DNA of 64,000 nucleotides from an uncultured Pseudomonadota bacterium. GTDB lineage: Bacteria > Bdellovibrionota_C > UBA2361 > CALMIO01. How positions within the stretch are numbered: position 1 is the stretch's first letter; every line of letters starts with the position of its first letter. Location of the stretch: the NCBI GenBank assembly GCA_937864035.1, contig CALMIO010000003.1:292329-356328 (forward strand). Reading direction: 5' to 3'. Both the position numbers and the translations under genes were made by a program. Below, piece by piece: positions 27,466 to 35,665 of this stretch. The notes beneath the pieces are model-generated. The model worked only from the letters and a program-made list of their open reading frames with translations, did no database searches and was not told the origin of the DNA.

Positions 27466-27933
27466 TCAGTTTGATGAATTTCTAACAAAGCTAAGGCGCA
27501 AGTTATGCAAAATTTCTTCTAACAGGTGTTCCTCATCCTTGCTTAAATTCCCCTTAGTTTTCTCTTTGAGTAAAGATAATATATCGATAGTTTGCTTAGC
27601 GGCCTGCAAATCAACCTGCACCTCTATATCGGGTGGCGGTTTAATGTCTCCTAACTGCATTAATGTTTGAGTAGCTAAAGATATAACAAACTGAGAAAAA
27701 TTTAACTCGGCTAATGAATCACCAAAGACCTTGCCTGTTTGAGAGTTTAGATTAGAGGTTACGCTCTCAGAGCGGCTTGCCTTTGCTCCTGTTTGCCCCG
27801 AACTTTGCAAAGAACTTCCCTTGCCACTATCATCGGAGCTCTCGTTTACAGAATCTATTGGACGCTCTTCTCCTGCCTGATCAAAACGCCTAGCATCTTT
27901 AATCACAAATCCTTTTTTATTCTCTTCCGACAT
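27466..27933 (-). CDS. DUF1844 protein
   Basis: A 155-residue cytoplasmic protein. The N-terminal 70 residues are polar and probably unstructured (Ser/Glu/Gly rich). The C-terminal DUF1844 core is recognisable: LNFSQFVISLATQTLMQLGDIKPP, then DLQAAKQTIDILSLLKEKTKGNLSKDEEHLLEEILHNLRLSFV. The family is widespread in Deltaproteobacteria, Acidobacteria and Aquificae and has no known function. It lies just upstream of htrA on the same strand. Confidence 0.85.
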   Translation of the reverse strand: MSEENKKGFVIKDARRFDQAGEERPIDSVNESSDDSGKGSSLQSSGQTGAKASRSESVTSNLNSQTGKVFGDSLAELNFSQFVISLATQTLMQLGDIKPPPDIEVQVDLQAAKQTIDILSLLKEKTKGNLSKDEEHLLEEILHNLRLSFVRNSSN

Positions 27934-28049
27934 AACTAAATATTTTATCTATCTGAAAGAAAAAGCAAAATAACTAGCTTAAACTTAGATCAAAATTAAT
28001 AATTTCGCTACTACTAGGCTAAGGCTAGTATAACCTAAGCGAGATTTTG

Positions 28050-28838
28050 ATGGGAAAATTTAATTTTATTCAGCTAGGAAGCGGCTCCTCTTTTGGGGTA
28101 CCAGTACCGGCCTGCCAGTGCGCCGTTTGCCTATCGGAAAACCCAAAAAACAAAAGATTTCGCACCTCGGCTTTAATCTCAAACGAAAGCGGTGAAAATT
28201 TACTAATTGACTGCTCGGCCGATTTTAGAACGCTAGCATTAAAGCATAAGATAAAAAATATAAATGGTCTATTATTAACACATTGCCACGCCGATCATGT
28301 ACTAGGACTTGATGATCTACGGGGATATAACAAGGCTCAAAAAAGTCCGATCAAAATTTTTAGCTCGGAGGTAACCTTTAAAGAAATTAGCAGAATTTTT
28401 AGTTATGCTTTTCAGCAAAATCCATCATTGGCGGGTCTTTCAGCGCCGCAATTTGAAATACATCAACTAGAACCATTTGCGGAGTTTGAGATTTTAGGAA
28501 TCAAGGCAAAAACTTTTGAATTAATACATGGGAAAATGAGTGTTATTGGCTTAAGAATTGGAGAGCTAGTTTACGCGACAGATTTTAAAAACTGCTCCCA
28601 AGAAACACTGAATATTATCAAAGGTTGTAAATACTTAATGCTTGACTCAATAGGCTATCAGCAGATCAGCCAGCATTTAACCATACCAGAAGCTATAGAA
28701 TTTTCCAAAAAAGTTGGCGCTGAAAAAACCTATTTAATTCATCTCAACCATAAAGTAGATCACGATCAGACGAACGCCCAACTACCAGCTGGAATTGAAT
28801 TGGCTTATGATGGGTTAAGCTTTTCCTTTTTGGCTTAA
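28050..28838 (+). CDS. Metallo-beta-lactamase-fold hydrolase, PhnP-like
   Basis: A 262-residue cytoplasmic protein. The metal motif THCHADH (His78, His80, Asp82, His83) followed by LGLDDLRGYN is typical of PhnP-like phosphodiesterases and not of glyoxalase II. The Cys cluster PACQCAVC (Cys22, 24, 27) matches the structural Zn site of the PhnP family. A later conserved His in LIHLNHKVDH completes the set. PhnP cleaves cyclic phosphate esters in phosphonate breakdown, but no other phn genes are present, so another cyclic-phosphate role is likely. ATG 28050 is preferred to the TTG immediately before it. The stop overlaps the convergent carD stop by 4 bases. Confidence 0.8.
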   Translation: MGKFNFIQLGSGSSFGVPVPACQCAVCLSENPKNKRFRTSALISNESGENLLIDCSADFRTLALKHKIKNINGLLLTHCHADHVLGLDDLRGYNKAQKSPIKIFSSEVTFKEISRIFSYAFQQNPSLAGLSAPQFEIHQLEPFAEFEILGIKAKTFELIHGKMSVIGLRIGELVYATDFKNCSQETLNIIKGCKYLMLDSIGYQQISQHLTIPEAIEFSKKVGAEKTYLIHLNHKVDHDQTNAQLPAGIELAYDGLSFSFLA

Positions 28839-29344
28839 CCAAAAAGATTTTTATTGGCAAAAAATTCTTTTAACTCGGTTTTAACTCTCTCAGCTGGACG
28901 CGCCTTAGCAATGGCAATTTCATTCACAAGAAGATGTTGCGCAGTATCCAACATTTTTTTCTCGCCAAACGAGAGCTCTTTATCAGAGCTCAAAACGCAG
29001 AGATCTCGCAAAACTTCTGCTATCTCATAAACCGAGCCGGTATTAATCTTCTGAGAATACTCGCGAAATCTCCGATTCCATGTCTGCAATTCAATCTTAC
29101 CCTGTCTTTTCCGTAAAATTTCGTAAACTTTATTGACTCCCTTTTTATCTAAAACTTTTCGCAAGCCATTAACATAAGCGTGATCTACCGGCACCGTTAG
29201 CTTCATACCACTTTCAGCAATAACAATCTCTAAAACCTGAGTTTCTATTCCAGCAACTGTTTTTTTCTTGATCTCTTTAATTTCGCCAACACCATGGCGT
29301 GGATAAACAACCTTATCACCGACTTTAAATCCATCTTTTTTCAA
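28835..29344 (-). CDS. carD: CarD-family transcription regulator
   Basis: A 169-residue CarD/CdnL-type protein: FKVGDKVVYPRHGVGEIKEI (Tudor-like RNA-polymerase-interaction domain, 1-60) and a helical C-terminal domain (about 65-165, RFREYSQKINTGSVYEIAEVLRDL) with a conserved basic pattern and a Trp. CarD stabilises open promoter complexes through the RNA polymerase beta subunit, and is essential in many groups. The start is TTG at 29344, supported by a strong GGAGGAG ribosome site 8 bases away, giving the family N-terminus. Convergent with the PhnP-like gene. Confidence 0.9.
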   Translation of the reverse strand: MKKDGFKVGDKVVYPRHGVGEIKEIKKKTVAGIETQVLEIVIAESGMKLTVPVDHAYVNGLRKVLDKKGVNKVYEILRKRQGKIELQTWNRRFREYSQKINTGSVYEIAEVLRDLCVLSSDKELSFGEKKMLDTAQHLLVNEIAIAKARPAERVKTELKEFFANKNLFG

Positions 29345-29352
29345 GGCTCGCT

Positions 29353-29359
29353 CTCCTCC
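29353..29359 (-). promoter_or_regulatory. Strong ribosome site fixing the carD TTG start
   Basis: On the minus strand the sequence reads GGAGGAG with 8 bases to the TTG. Most other genes in the window lack such a site, so it supports this unusual start codon. Confidence 0.7.
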
Positions 29360-29979
29360 AAATAGAATAAAAAAACTAGATAAAACTTAAACTAAAAATC
29401 TTAATCTTACCCCTCAAAAACAAAGCCAAAGGACTAATTTGGGAATTACTAAAAAATACCCTCATAGACTGATGCCACTGGTAACGGAAGAAAATAGAAA
29501 AAAGATAAATTAAGATATACTCTCTTGGGAAAGACGGCAAAAACAAAATCGCAAAGAGAAAAAAATGAGATAAGGATGGAAAACCAACCTTAACACTCGT
29601 CAGAAAGGCAGTAAGAAACTTTTTAAAGTTTTTTATTGCCGCTAGTTTGCACGTTCTTAGCACGGGGGGTAATTAAGTTTTTTCAAACTTTCACTTGCTA
29701 AAAGATCAAAAATCCTATTTGTTTGGAACTTTTTATAAATTTTTAGCGAGCGACAAGCGAGAATCATACACTAAAATCAGAACCAAATCAAATCCGCCAA
29801 TCCATCCTCATAAATAGCCATTTTTTAGAGGATGGTGGAGTTACAAGAAAATTACTTCATAATTTGATATTGATTACTTTAGACGACAAGATTGCTTTTT
29901 AAATATTTACTCATATATAATATTTTACCGATAAAATTAGTTCACGCTTTTTTACATAAGTATTTATATAAGCATCAGC
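29360..29979. other. 620-base stretch without a convincing gene; one hairpin
   Basis: No protein-coding signal is convincing. A 95-codon minus-strand frame at 29376-29663 is hydrophobic, low in complexity and lies over the carD upstream region. A perfect 8-base-pair inverted repeat CCATCCTC (29802-29809) / GAGGATGG (29828-29835) with an 18-base loop is present; a regulatory or transcript-end role cannot be told. The right end carries the tRNA promoter candidate. Confidence 0.5.
29892..29921 (+). promoter_or_regulatory. Possible promoter of the tRNA gene
   Basis: TTGCTT (29892-29897) and TATAAT (29916-29921) are 18 bases apart, about 60 bases before the tRNA. Spacing is acceptable but the -35 is weak. 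Confidence 0.35.
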
Positions 29980-30053
29980 AGGCGTGTAGCTCAGTTGGTT
30001 AGAGCACTTGCTTGACAGGCAAGGGGTCAACAGTTCGAATCTGTTCACGCCTA
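29980..30053 (+). tRNA. tRNA-Val (anticodon GAC)
   Basis: The cloverleaf is complete: acceptor AGGCGTG pairs with CACGCCT over seven pairs, D-arm GCTC/GAGC, anticodon stem CTTGC/GCAAG with loop TTGACAG (GAC at 34-36), T-arm AACAG/CTGTT with TTCGAAT, and discriminator A. The 3' CCA is not encoded. GAC reads GUC and GUU valine codons. It is followed by rpmI-rplT, not by a tRNA cluster. Confidence 0.93.
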
Positions 30054-30193
30054 AATTTTTTAATTAGATGTTTTTTCATTGATATCTCAGGTTAGGATAA
30101 CCAAGGCGCCAGCTCGAGCTAATCGCATAATAACCTCGTTTTTCGATATAATTTAGACTGGTTTGATGCTATTTGTCGGAACCTTTAAAAGAT

Positions 30194-30222
30194 TTGATAA
30201 ATCCTTTAAAATTTTGTATAAT
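30194..30222 (+). promoter_or_regulatory. Sigma-70-type promoter of rpmI-rplT
   Basis: TTGATA (30194-30199) and a perfect TATAAT (30217-30222) are 17 bases apart, an ideal spacing. It would give a transcript with a leader of about 30 bases before rpmI, too short for the long L20 pseudoknot leader of Escherichia coli. Confidence 0.68.
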
Positions 30223-30261
30223 TTCAAGTCTTGTAAAATTTTCTAGGGCAAAAGTTGAAAG

Positions 30262-30468
30262 ATGCCAAAAATGAAAACAAACCGCTTTGCGGCAAAAAAA
30301 TTTAGAGTTACTGCTAGTGGCAGAGTAAAAAGAGCTAGGGCAAATACTGGTCACAACACCGGCAAGAAGTCCCGCAAATTAACTCGTCAGCTTAAGGGCC
30401 GAGTTGTTTTGGACAAAACAAATAGTTACGCTCTTAAGAAATTGCTTCCTAATGCAGGCATAAAATAA
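30262..30468 (+). CDS. rpmI: Ribosomal protein L35
   Basis: A 68-residue, very basic 50S protein. The conserved start PKMKTNRFAAKKFRVTASG and the KRARANTGHN...KKSRKLTRQLKG core are clear. ATG 30262 has an AGGG at about 14 bases upstream. It is followed by rplT after 47 bases. infC, which usually precedes rpmI, is not found here. Confidence 0.97.
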   Translation: MPKMKTNRFAAKKFRVTASGRVKRARANTGHNTGKKSRKLTRQLKGRVVLDKTNSYALKKLLPNAGIK

Positions 30469-30515
30469 TTGAGTTTAGTCTAGTTTGAATATAATTTTTT
30501 AAACATTAATTAAAG

Positions 30516-30866
30516 ATGCGCGTCAAGGGTGGAATAAAAGGAAGAAAAAGGCATAAAAGGTGGCTTAAAAAGGCTGAGGGTTTTAGGGGGCGCAGGAAAA
30601 ATTGTTTTCGACTCGCGAAGTTAGCAGTTCAACGCTCAATGCGTTATGCTTACAAACATCGCCGTTTAAGGAAACGTCAATTTCGCGAGCTTTGGATTTT
30701 AAGAATTAATGCGGCCGCTAGGAGCAATGGTTTAAGCTACTCTAAGTTTATGGCAAATCTTAAAACTTCTGGCATTAGCCTAAACCGCAAAGTTTTGGCT
30801 GACCTTGCGACTCGCAATCCGACAACTTTTGCCGCCCTTTGTTCAAAAATTAACATTGCAAATTAA
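30516..30866 (+). CDS. rplT: Ribosomal protein L20
   Basis: A 116-residue basic 50S assembly protein: RVKGGIKGRKRHKRWLKKAEGFRGRRKNCF, and the typical YKHRRLRKRQFRELWILRINAAAR. L20 also represses its own operon in enteric bacteria and Bacillus; whether it does so here is not shown. A likely terminator follows at 30874. pheST, often downstream, is absent. Confidence 0.97.
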   Translation: MRVKGGIKGRKRHKRWLKKAEGFRGRRKNCFRLAKLAVQRSMRYAYKHRRLRKRQFRELWILRINAAARSNGLSYSKFMANLKTSGISLNRKVLADLATRNPTTFAALCSKINIAN

Positions 30867-30873
30867 ACCATCT

Positions 30874-30905
30874 AAAAGCCAGCGCAAAAAGATTGGCTGT
30901 TTTTG
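30874..30905 (+). terminator. Probable terminator after rplT
   Basis: AAAAGCC-A and TGGCT with a loop of about 12 bases form a short stem followed by GTTTTTG. Modest stability, but the T-run and place after rplT fit. Confidence 0.5.
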
Positions 30906-31038
30906 TTAGTTAGGTTTGATTTGGCAAAGGTTAAATAGGAATCGTTGTAAAAACAATTAGCTTATCTATGTAGTCAACATAAACAGCTTTTTACATAAAA
31001 AACAACGAGTAATTTCAGCTTTCAAAATCTCGCCTTTT

Positions 31039-31509
31039 ATGAATTTCATCGGCGAAATTATCTCAATTTCTGATCCAAGTCTCGCAGAAAAAATTTTGGA
31101 ATTTAAACATCTCTGCTCGCCAAAAAATTCAACCAAAGAATGGTGTCTGGAAGTTGCCTCCATAGCCAAGCGCCTTCAAAGTGGAAAATATATTTATATC
31201 GGAATTTGTGACAACCAAAAGATAATAGCTCTCTCAGAAGTTGCCTTACTTGACAAAGAAACCGCCGAAATAAGCAATTTAGCAGTAGCAATCGATCGCC
31301 GCAGACAAGGTTTCGGAGAAAAACTGCTCGGCGCCGTCCTCCAAAAATTCAAAACATTGGGGGTAAGAAAGATTTTATTAGAGACGCGAGTATCTAACGA
31401 GCCAGCGATCAGGCTTTACAAGTTGTTTGGATTTAAAGAAGATGGTATTAGAAAAAATTACTATAAAAATCCAGACGAAGACGCTCTGCTAATGTCGGCA
31501 AACACCTAA
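31039..31509 (+). CDS. rimI: Ribosomal-protein-alanine N-acetyltransferase-like GNAT protein
   Basis: A 156-residue GNAT protein. The acetyl-CoA-binding motif RRRQGFGEKLL follows the beta strand ISNLAVAIDR, and the C-terminal RVSNEPAIRLYKLFGFKEDGIRKNYYKNPDEDALLMS is nearly standard for RimI, which acetylates the N-terminus of ribosomal protein S18. The first 60 residues differ from enteric RimI. Convergent with leuS. Confidence 0.82.
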   Translation: MNFIGEIISISDPSLAEKILEFKHLCSPKNSTKEWCLEVASIAKRLQSGKYIYIGICDNQKIIALSEVALLDKETAEISNLAVAIDRRRQGFGEKLLGAVLQKFKTLGVRKILLETRVSNEPAIRLYKLFGFKEDGIRKNYYKNPDEDALLMSANT

Positions 31510-31517
31510 ATCAATCA

Positions 31518-31531
31518 GGCGCTGACGCGCC
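31518..31531. terminator. Hairpin between convergent rimI and leuS
   Basis: GGCGC-TGAC-GCGCC is a perfect 5-base-pair GC-rich stem filling the 24-base gap between the two stop codons. It could end transcription in either direction; T-runs are short. Confidence 0.5.
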
Positions 31532-31533
31532 AC

Positions 31534-34224
31534 TTAAAAAACAACATTAACCAATCTCGGCAAATTTGAGTCCTTATGCCGCACTATAAAAAACTGCGGA
31601 TTTTTAGAGGCTAGGTCTCCTCCAACGACGGACAATGCCCGTTGCCGCAAACTTTCTTCGCTGGCATCAACGCTGACAACTATCACCCCTCGTTTTTTAC
31701 CATTAACTTGCACAGCAACATTTACCTCGCTCGCTTCAAGATAACGCTCTTCATAAGTTGGCCAACTAACGTAAGCAATACTCTGGTTATGTCCTAACCT
31801 TTGCCAAAATTCTTCGGCAAGATGGGGAGCAAAAGGAGAAAGCAATAAAACAAAATTCTTGATGGTTTCGCGCGATACTAATTCGCTTTCAACTTCATTG
31901 ATAAACTCCATAAATCCAGCTATCGCAGTGTTAAAAGAGAAATTCTCGATATCTTCGGTTACCCGCTTGATTAGTTTATGAATAGAACGTTTAACATTTT
32001 CCGGTTCATTTGCCAGATCAACTAAATCACGGCGCACTCCAGTTTCTTGCTCGCCAGTAACAAATCTCCAAGCGCGTTTTAAAAAGCGCGAAATTCCGGG
32101 CACCGCTCTTGGATTCCAAGAACGCGACTGATTAAACGGAGCCATAAACATCAGATACATACGGTAAGTATCGGCTCCAAACTCATTAACAACCGAGTCA
32201 AGGCTGATGACATTACGCAAAGATTTTGACATTTTCGCAACAATCTGAGTTACCGGCTCGCCCGTGTCTTTTTTAACGAAACGCTCCTCACCCAAATCTT
32301 TGACCTGATCAACCGGAACTAACGCCCCACGCTGATCTTGATAAGCAAAACTTTCGACCATTCCTTGATTGCGCAAGCTAATAAAAGGTTCTGGGGTCGT
32401 AACAACTCCAAGATCATACAGAACCTTATGCCAAAATCTGGCGTACAGTAGATGTAAAACGGCGTGTTCAGCTCCGCCAACATACAAATCGACTGGCAGG
32501 ACTTTTTCCGCCAATTTCGGATCAACCATCGCGTTTTGATTATGGGGATCGACGAAACGAATATAATACCAACATGATCCGGCCCACTGCGGCATCGTAT
32601 TGGTTTCGCGCCTACCTTTCTTGCCCGTTTTAGGACAAGTTACTTCAAGCCAAGTAGCAGCCTTGGCAAGCGGCGACTCTCCGCTTTCAGATGGTTTAAA
32701 ATCTCCAATATCTGGCAGAGTCAGCGGCAGCTCGTCTTCATTCACCGCTGTAACCGTTCCATCTTCCCAGTGAATTATCGGGATAGGCTCTCCCCAATAA
32801 CGTTGCCTTGAGAAAAGCCAATCTCGCAATTTATATTGAATTACTCTTTTGCCAAAACCATTCTTTTCAAGCCAATCAGATATTTTAGCTCCAGCTTCAA
32901 AATTACTTAAGCCGCTGAGCCGCAAAGGATCTTCACCGACAGCCAGCATAACACCGCTTTCACTCCAAGCTATTTCGCCTTCAGAGATCGCCTTTATAAT
33001 GCCGACTTCGGCGCTCTCCGGTAGCAAAACCGGACGAATATCAATTCCAAACGTCCGCGCAAATTCAAAATCACGATAATCGTGAGCCGGCACCCCCATA
33101 ACCGCGCCAGTACCAACATTTGCCAAGACGTAATCCCCCACATAGAGAGGAACAGCCTCTCCATTAATCGGATTTTTAAGAAAACTTCCGGTAAAAACCC
33201 CTGTTTTCTTGCGATTTTCAATAGTGCGATCCAGATCGCTTAAACGGCTCGCTGCCGCGCAATACTCTTGAACAACAGAAGTATAATCCGGCTCAACCAG
33301 CAGAGAGAGTGAAGGGTGCTCGGGAGAGATAACAAAAAAAGTAACACCAAATAAAGTGTCGGGTCTGGTGGTAAAAGCCCGCAATGAAATTGGCTTATCA
33401 ATTCCCTGAAATTCGATCTCAACTCCTTCGCGTCTGCCGATCCAGTTTCGTTGTTGCTCAATAATCGGCTCTGGCCACTTCAGCAGATCCAAATCTTTCA
33501 GCAAACGCTCGGCGTATTTTGTAATTCTTAAAAACCATTGCCTAAGCGGTTTGCGAAAAACCTCGTGATCACCCCTTTCAGAGCGGCCATTAATAACCTC
33601 TTCATTCGCCAAAACAGTACCAAGCGCCGGACACCAATTGACCAAAGCTTCCGCGTAATAAGCCAGACGAAAACGGCTCTGATAATCTTGCACGGCAAGT
33701 TCGCCTTTCGCACTTATATCTTCGGGAATTGGCAACTCCTCTATGGGGCGGGCCTTTTCAAGCTGATCATCATACCAAGAATTAAACAATTTAATAAAAA
33801 TATCCTGTGTCCAACGGTAATATTCCGGATCGCATGTGTTAAACGCCCTAGACCAATCAAAACTTAAACCAACTTTTTTTAATTGGTTGGTAAAAGTTTC
33901 ACAATTCTTTAAAGTAAACTTCGCTGGATGCTCGCCAGTAAGAATCGCATGTTGTTCGGCTGGCAAACCAAAAGCATCATAACCCATAGGATGTAATACC
34001 TGATAACCACGATGCCGCATGTAGCGCGAGTAGATGTCACTGCCAGTGTAACCCATTGGATGTCCAATATGCAGACCAGCGCCAGACGGATATGGAAACA
34101 TATCAAGGCAGTAAAATTTAGGCTTTTCGCCATCACCTGACAAATTAACGGAAAAAGTTTTAGTACTCTCCCAAAATTTCTGCCATTTATTTTCTATTTG
34201 ATTATGATCGTACGCTTTTGCCAT
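31534..34224 (-). CDS. leuS: Leucyl-tRNA synthetase
   Basis: A class I aminoacyl-tRNA synthetase of 896 residues from ATG 34224; a further ATG at 34239 would add 5 residues before MAKAYDHNQIENKWQKFW, so the internal one is chosen. HIGH-type HIGHPMGY after PYPSGAGL, the KMSKSLRN loop, a CP1 editing domain (TTRPDTLFG... VGDYVLANVGTGAVMGVPAHDYRD) and a C-terminal domain (VQVNGKKRG) are all present. This charges tRNA-Leu and edits misacylated products in the cytoplasm. No T-box or attenuator is visible upstream. Convergent with rimI. Confidence 0.97.
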   Translation of the reverse strand: MAKAYDHNQIENKWQKFWESTKTFSVNLSGDGEKPKFYCLDMFPYPSGAGLHIGHPMGYTGSDIYSRYMRHRGYQVLHPMGYDAFGLPAEQHAILTGEHPAKFTLKNCETFTNQLKKVGLSFDWSRAFNTCDPEYYRWTQDIFIKLFNSWYDDQLEKARPIEELPIPEDISAKGELAVQDYQSRFRLAYYAEALVNWCPALGTVLANEEVINGRSERGDHEVFRKPLRQWFLRITKYAERLLKDLDLLKWPEPIIEQQRNWIGRREGVEIEFQGIDKPISLRAFTTRPDTLFGVTFFVISPEHPSLSLLVEPDYTSVVQEYCAAASRLSDLDRTIENRKKTGVFTGSFLKNPINGEAVPLYVGDYVLANVGTGAVMGVPAHDYRDFEFARTFGIDIRPVLLPESAEVGIIKAISEGEIAWSESGVMLAVGEDPLRLSGLSNFEAGAKISDWLEKNGFGKRVIQYKLRDWLFSRQRYWGEPIPIIHWEDGTVTAVNEDELPLTLPDIGDFKPSESGESPLAKAATWLEVTCPKTGKKGRRETNTMPQWAGSCWYYIRFVDPHNQNAMVDPKLAEKVLPVDLYVGGAEHAVLHLLYARFWHKVLYDLGVVTTPEPFISLRNQGMVESFAYQDQRGALVPVDQVKDLGEERFVKKDTGEPVTQIVAKMSKSLRNVISLDSVVNEFGADTYRMYLMFMAPFNQSRSWNPRAVPGISRFLKRAWRFVTGEQETGVRRDLVDLANEPENVKRSIHKLIKRVTEDIENFSFNTAIAGFMEFINEVESELVSRETIKNFVLLLSPFAPHLAEEFWQRLGHNQSIAYVSWPTYEERYLEASEVNVAVQVNGKKRGVIVVSVDASEESLRQRALSVVGGDLASKNPQFFIVRHKDSNLPRLVNVVF

Positions 34225-34325
34225 AATACCAGAGATCATCTCTAAACTTTTACTAGCTACGTTAGCTAATAAGCAAAATACATTAAAATAATCAAAGAAT
34301 AAATAGCGTAGAGAAAAAGATGCTT

Positions 34326-35033
34326 TTAGATTCTTGCTTGGAAACGAGCTAATGACAGTTTAAAAAAACGAGACACTGGCGGAGACAGTTTAACACCGCG
34401 ATCAATCTGCTCGTTTATTTCGCCAAGATAACTGCCGGCGCTATTAAAATCCCCCACGTTAAATAACCCAACCACCAGATAAAGAATTGCCTCGGAAGAT
34501 TCAGGTAGAATTCTTAAAGCTTGTCTCGAAGCAAAAATTCCTTGATCCCAATTTTTAGCATGATACCAAACATAAGCGCTTCCAAGCCAAGCAAATAAAA
34601 AAGTTGGCGCTACTTCATTTAAGCCGCCAAAAATTTGTTCTGCTTTTTCAAGCTCTCCGCACTCTAGAAAAAAACGCCCAAGTTCGTATAGCGATCGCTG
34701 TTCGTCCTCGGAATAACGCGCTCTCGAAATTTCTTTAAATTCCTGTTCGCTAATTTTCTGTTCAATTTTATCCGGAAGGGAAATTTTTAATCTCTCAAGG
34801 GTCAGTTTTAACATATTCGCTTCGAGTTCTAAGCGTCGTTTCAGGCTCAAAAGTTCAGATGAAGTTTGCCAAAAATTTTGCGCGCTCGCTTTGAGAACCG
34901 CCTCATACCGAAGAAAAAGAGAAGACGAGAAGTTTTCTAAAAAATTTAACGAAACCAGAGATGGCAACAGAGAAAGCAGTGGCAACTGCATAAAATCATC
35001 CGCCATCTTCAAAAAATCACGGTTTAACGCCAT
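34326..35033 (-). CDS. TPR protein at the end of the T3SS operon
   Basis: A 235-residue protein. Residues about 1-100 are helical and unrecognised; residues about 108-205 hold two to three tetratricopeptide-like repeats (RSLYELGRFFLECGELEKAEQIF; AWLGSAYVWYHAKNWDQGIFASRQALRILPES; AILYLVVGLFNVGDF). TPR proteins of T3SS loci are often SycD/LcrH-type chaperones, and this is a plausible role by position, though sequence does not prove it. Its ATG overlaps the SctU-like stop (TAATG), so translation is coupled. Confidence 0.65.
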   Translation of the reverse strand: MALNRDFLKMADDFMQLPLLSLLPSLVSLNFLENFSSSLFLRYEAVLKASAQNFWQTSSELLSLKRRLELEANMLKLTLERLKISLPDKIEQKISEQEFKEISRARYSEDEQRSLYELGRFFLECGELEKAEQIFGGLNEVAPTFLFAWLGSAYVWYHAKNWDQGIFASRQALRILPESSEAILYLVVGLFNVGDFNSAGSYLGEINEQIDRGVKLSPPVSRFFKLSLARFQARI

Positions 35034-35650
35034 TAGCTTGTCAATAAGTCAACTTTTCTTCTAAATAATAAGCGCGTAAGCACGATAGACGCAATTGCTA
35101 TAATCGCCAAAAAAGAGAGCGCCGCAAAAAGGGCTGTCTCAAAAGAAAATCTTAAAAGTAGTTTCTGCAAACTCTCCGAATCACTCAAAGAAACAGAAAG
35201 GCTCACTACAGTTGGCGCCAACTCTCTAATCAATATCAAAGAAAGGACTAAAGCGGCCACGAAACGAAGAGAAAAGATAAAAAAATTGAGAGTAACATTA
35301 TAAAAATTAAATATTTTTTTGCGAATGATTCGGCGCGCGTCAAAAGCCGCCAGTGATAACCTAAAAAAACCCTTGCTCTGAAAAAGATTGGCGGCAGTGC
35401 CAGCAATAACAGTTGCCAACGAGAGGTACATTAAAATCTTGATCGCTCGATTTGTCCACTCTAAAAAAGACACTTGACTTTGAAAATCCAAAGATAACAA
35501 ATCAGCAATTTCAGAGTAAAAAACAGAGAGCCATAAAGTTAAAACTATCAGTCGAACGCTGATAGTAGCAAGCTGGGAATGAGGAAAAATCCCCAAATCC
35601 CTAAGCTCTTTTAAATCATAATCCGTCAGTTGGCGATCGAATTTAAACAT
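35033..35650 (-). CDS. SctU/FlhB-like export-gate protein lacking the cytoplasmic cleavage domain
   Basis: A 205-residue protein with four to five hydrophobic segments. It has the SctU/FlhB membrane-domain pattern: a short N-terminal DYDLKELRDLGIFPHS, the loop TAANLFQSKGFFRLSLAAFDARRI (compare FlhB QTGF...) and the last helix running into RLLFRRKVDLLTS. SctU normally continues for about 100-130 more residues with the NPTH autocleavage site that switches substrate class; that part is absent here. No NPTH is found in any nearby frame. Position after SctT in the order R-S-T-U supports the call. Whether a separate C-domain gene exists elsewhere is unknown. Confidence 0.62.
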   Translation of the reverse strand: MFKFDRQLTDYDLKELRDLGIFPHSQLATISVRLIVLTLWLSVFYSEIADLLSLDFQSQVSFLEWTNRAIKILMYLSLATVIAGTAANLFQSKGFFRLSLAAFDARRIIRKKIFNFYNVTLNFFIFSLRFVAALVLSLILIRELAPTVVSLSVSLSDSESLQKLLLRFSFETALFAALSFLAIIAIASIVLTRLLFRRKVDLLTS

Positions 35651-35665
35651 ATATCAAAAATTAGA

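Noticed and set aside
29376..29663. 95-codon hydrophobic minus-strand frame
   Set aside because: No ribosome site, low-complexity hydrophobic residues, and it overlaps the carD upstream region; more likely chance in AT-rich DNA.
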